In this document: piece by piece, positions 6,722-7,904 of the stretch
Position numbering within the stretch: the stretch's first letter is position 1
Layout: each line of letters begins with the position of its first letter
Source of the DNA: an uncultured Eubacteriales bacterium
GTDB lineage: Bacteria > Bacillota > Clostridia > Oscillospirales > CAG-272
Assembly (NCBI GenBank): GCA_934489945.1
Contig: CAKSSY010000073.1
Location: 1-7,904, forward strand
Direction: 5' to 3'
Length of the DNA stretch: 7,904 nucleotides
Made by a program: the position numbers and the translations under genes
Notes under the pieces: generated by a model
Seen by the model: the letters and a program-made list of their open reading frames with translations, nothing else
Told to the model about the DNA's origin: nothing
Database searches by the model: none

Positions 6722-7615
6722 ATGTTTCACAGACGCAGAAAAATTCGATATTATAATGGTCCGGAACGTACCGATAAACTGATCGAAAAAGTTTGGTTTC
6801 CTTTTGCCGCAGTTGCAGTGGCGGCACTGGTTTTCGGACTTGTATTGGGAGCCATTTTGGGTGGCGTGGCGAAAAACAGTAAATATGCGCGGCTTTCTCA
6901 TCATGATCTTTCCGAATTTGGAGGTGTCGAAAATCCGAATGCGAAATATGCGACTTTGATGGAAATCAGGGCGCAAACAGTGGACCCCGCCGGAATGGAT
7001 GCGGCACAATTCAGAAGTACCATCTGGCAGATGGACGGAAATGCTGTAGGGATTCTTTTGTTTGACGGAAATCCGCATTTTGATGGTGGAGAACAGGTTG
7101 GCTATGACGGAACGGGTAAACTCGGAGTTGAAGAGATGGTTCAACTTGCGGCTGACAAAAATTGCTATAGTGTGGGATATTTTACGGTGAAATCCTTTAC
7201 GGAAAGCTCATCTGCCAAGCGAACATATGAGAAGGGAAGAGAACTTTCGCTTCTTTCTGATATTGTTGCCTCCGGAATCCGTGAACTGATCATATTCGGA
7301 TTGCCTGCTGACGAGATACTTGCTAAAGAAGTAAGTCTGTATATTGCGCAAATCCGTGATTTCAGCACCACCGTTACATTGGGAGTCGGAATTTCCGCGG
7401 GGGAGAGTGATGCCGCAATTGCACGTTTGGTTGCCGCCACACAGGAAAACGTGGACAGCTATGTTCTAGATCTTCGAACGGAGTCTTCGGTGGAAACTGC
7501 AATAGAACGCAACGCTTATTATCTGTCGCAGTACCATATGCGGACTTTTTTGGCGGAGGACTCTGAAGTTGTCGAGGCATACGGAATAAAATCTTACCTT
7601 CTTTGGGAAAAATAA
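6722..7615 (+). CDS. Membrane-anchored protein with beta/alpha extracytoplasmic domain, function unknown
   Basis: A 297-residue protein I do not recognise with certainty. A basic, Arg/Lys-rich N-terminus (1-23) precedes one membrane helix at about 25-49 (WFPFAAVAVAALVFGLVLGA), implying a short cytoplasmic tail and an outside domain. That domain alternates hydrophobic strands and helices: AVGILLFDGN (108-117), YSVGYFTVKSF (149-159), IRELIIFGLP (186-195), TVTLGVGIS (217-225), VDSYVLDLR (244-252), HMRTFLAED (272-280) and KSYLLWEK (290-297). This resembles a TIM barrel. The order of elements recalls the DUF4015 putative glycoside hydrolases, but I cannot point to catalytic acids, so that is inference only. 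The start has a strong AAGGAG site 5 nt upstream that begins at the lipoprotein stop codon. Co-transcription with that lipoprotein suggests a joint cell-envelope role. Mobile-element sequence begins within about 5 nt of its stop, so the C-terminus could have been altered. Confidence 0.8.
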   Translation: MFHRRRKIRYYNGPERTDKLIEKVWFPFAAVAVAALVFGLVLGAILGGVAKNSKYARLSHHDLSEFGGVENPNAKYATLMEIRAQTVDPAGMDAAQFRSTIWQMDGNAVGILLFDGNPHFDGGEQVGYDGTGKLGVEEMVQLAADKNCYSVGYFTVKSFTESSSAKRTYEKGRELSLLSDIVASGIRELIIFGLPADEILAKEVSLYIAQIRDFSTTVTLGVGISAGESDAAIARLVAATQENVDSYVLDLRTESSVETAIERNAYYLSQYHMRTFLAEDSEVVEAYGIKSYLLWEK

Positions 7616-7650
7616 GACCGGCAAATTGTCAAGTACATTGCAAAAAATAA

Positions 7651-7824
7651 TTAAAAAATTTTTTCAATACCAAGTTTATGTAATTCTTCTTCAAACAGGT
7701 CTTGGCTACTTCTCCAGCCAAACATCTTTCGCGGATACGTGTTTAACCACGTTTCCGCGCTTTTTATTTGTTCATCGGTATAATTTTCAATTTTGGTTGA
7801 TTTCTTGATTTTGCGGCGAATCAT
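7651..7824 (-). pseudogene. Truncated IS30-family transposase, C-terminal fragment
   Basis: Reading the minus strand from 7824 to the TAA at 7653-7651 gives 57 residues: MIRRKIKKST, KIENYTDEQI, KSAETWLNTY, PRKMFGWRSS, QDLFEEELHK, LGIEKIF. This matches the end of IS30-family transposases: the (N)xxIRRxxxKxT segment after the last catalytic region, then a helix ending in the hallmark YPRKxxGWxxxxxLFEEEL. The frame stays open only to 7854, where a TGA (7857-7855) closes it, and the residues before MIRR (YYTLSQ) no longer resemble the family. The catalytic DDE core is absent and neither other minus-strand frame restores it. No ribosome site is apparent. It is a dead fragment left by deletion, or the far side of a second insertion near 7825. 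Confidence 0.75.
7730..7765 (+). terminator. Intrinsic terminator antisense to the transposase fragment
   Basis: Positions 7730-7741 (CGCGGATACGTG) pair with 7748-7759 (CACGTTTCCGCG) over 12 bp with one T-T mismatch and a 6-nt loop (TTTAAC). The stem is followed by C and then TTTTTATTT. On the plus strand this is a good intrinsic terminator about 115 nt after the stop of the 297-residue protein gene, and no other hairpin lies between. It falls inside transposase codons read on the other strand. It could end the lipoprotein operon or shield the insertion sequence from incoming transcription. Confidence 0.65.
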
Positions 7825-7874
7825 CTGAGATAAGGTATAATATTTTTCGCAAAATCAAAAAAAGAGCAAAAAGG

Positions 7875-7903
7875 TAGACATGCTCACAAAACTCTGGTAG
7901 AAT
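7875..7903 (+). promoter_or_regulatory. Extended -10 promoter facing out of the right edge
   Basis: TAGACA (7875-7880) and TAGAAT (7898-7903) are exactly 17 nt apart, each one base from consensus, and a TG sits one base before the -10. Nothing it could drive lies inside the window, so its gene must start beyond 7904. The neighbouring transposase fragment makes the promoter of a second mobile element a plausible reading. Confidence 0.55.
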
Positions 7904-7904
7904 G

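Larger units (their letters stand above)
7621..7824 (-). mobile_element. 3' remnant of an IS30-family insertion sequence
   Basis: The segment contains the C-terminal codons of an IS30-type transposase plus the short stretch that follows them. Positions about 7620-7644 (start GGCAAATTGTCAAG, then TACATTGC) look like an IS30-type terminal inverted repeat, but no matching opposite end is in the window, so the outer boundary is provisional. Homology stops near 7824, where a full transposase would need over 200 more residues. It is therefore a truncated or interrupted copy. Confidence 0.6.

Noticed and set aside
7626..7808. Plus-strand 60-codon frame at the right end
   Set aside because: It is antisense to the transposase fragment, and a terminator hairpin lies inside it.
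1..7904. CRISPR array, tRNA or rRNA gene, or tandem repeats
   Set aside because: No regularly spaced repeats, no tRNA cloverleaf and no conserved rRNA stretch were found on reading either strand.

Overview
The window looks like a chromosomal segment of a Gram-positive, Clostridia-type Firmicute with moderate GC. The evidence is an HPr kinase/phosphorylase, a Firmicute-style FtsX/MacB exporter pair, a secreted lipoprotein of the SurA/PrsA (parvulin) type, purine-rich Shine-Dalgarno sites and sigma-A-like promoters. I cannot assign genus or species from sequence alone.

Minus-strand block (about 5621 down to 37). A well-formed promoter (TTGACT, 17-nt spacer, TATACT with an upstream TG) drives hprK (5545-4595). 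It is followed in the same direction by an ABC exporter ATPase (4533-3832), a 918-residue FtsX-type permease (3827-1071, 4 nt after the ATPase stop) and a LysR-family regulator (1033-104). Gaps of 61, 4 and 37 nt, with no clear internal terminator, suggest one transcript. It would end at a perfect 25-bp hairpin with flanking A and T runs (37-92). The ATPase and permease form one complex. HprK is the carbon-catabolite sensor kinase of HPr. The LysR protein may regulate the exporter or something outside the window.

Plus-strand block (about 5656 to 7760). Divergent from hprK, a second promoter region leads to a two-gene operon: a lipoprotein with a degenerate parvulin-like domain (5719-6711), then, 10 nt later, a single-pass membrane protein with a beta/alpha extracytoplasmic domain of unknown function (6722-7615). 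The two are probably made together and act outside the membrane.

Right edge (about 7616 to 7904). Just after the second gene lies the 3' end of an IS30-family transposase on the minus strand, cut off upstream by loss of homology and an in-frame stop. Its antisense strand forms a 12-bp hairpin with a T tract, which may terminate the plus-strand operon. A strong outward-facing plus-strand promoter sits on the last 30 bases, so another gene or mobile element probably begins just outside the window.

I found no CRISPR array, tRNA or rRNA gene, riboswitch, or recognisable defence system. The least explained items are the lipoprotein/membrane-protein pair, the joining of hprK to an exporter and a LysR gene, and the composite mobile-element junction on the right.
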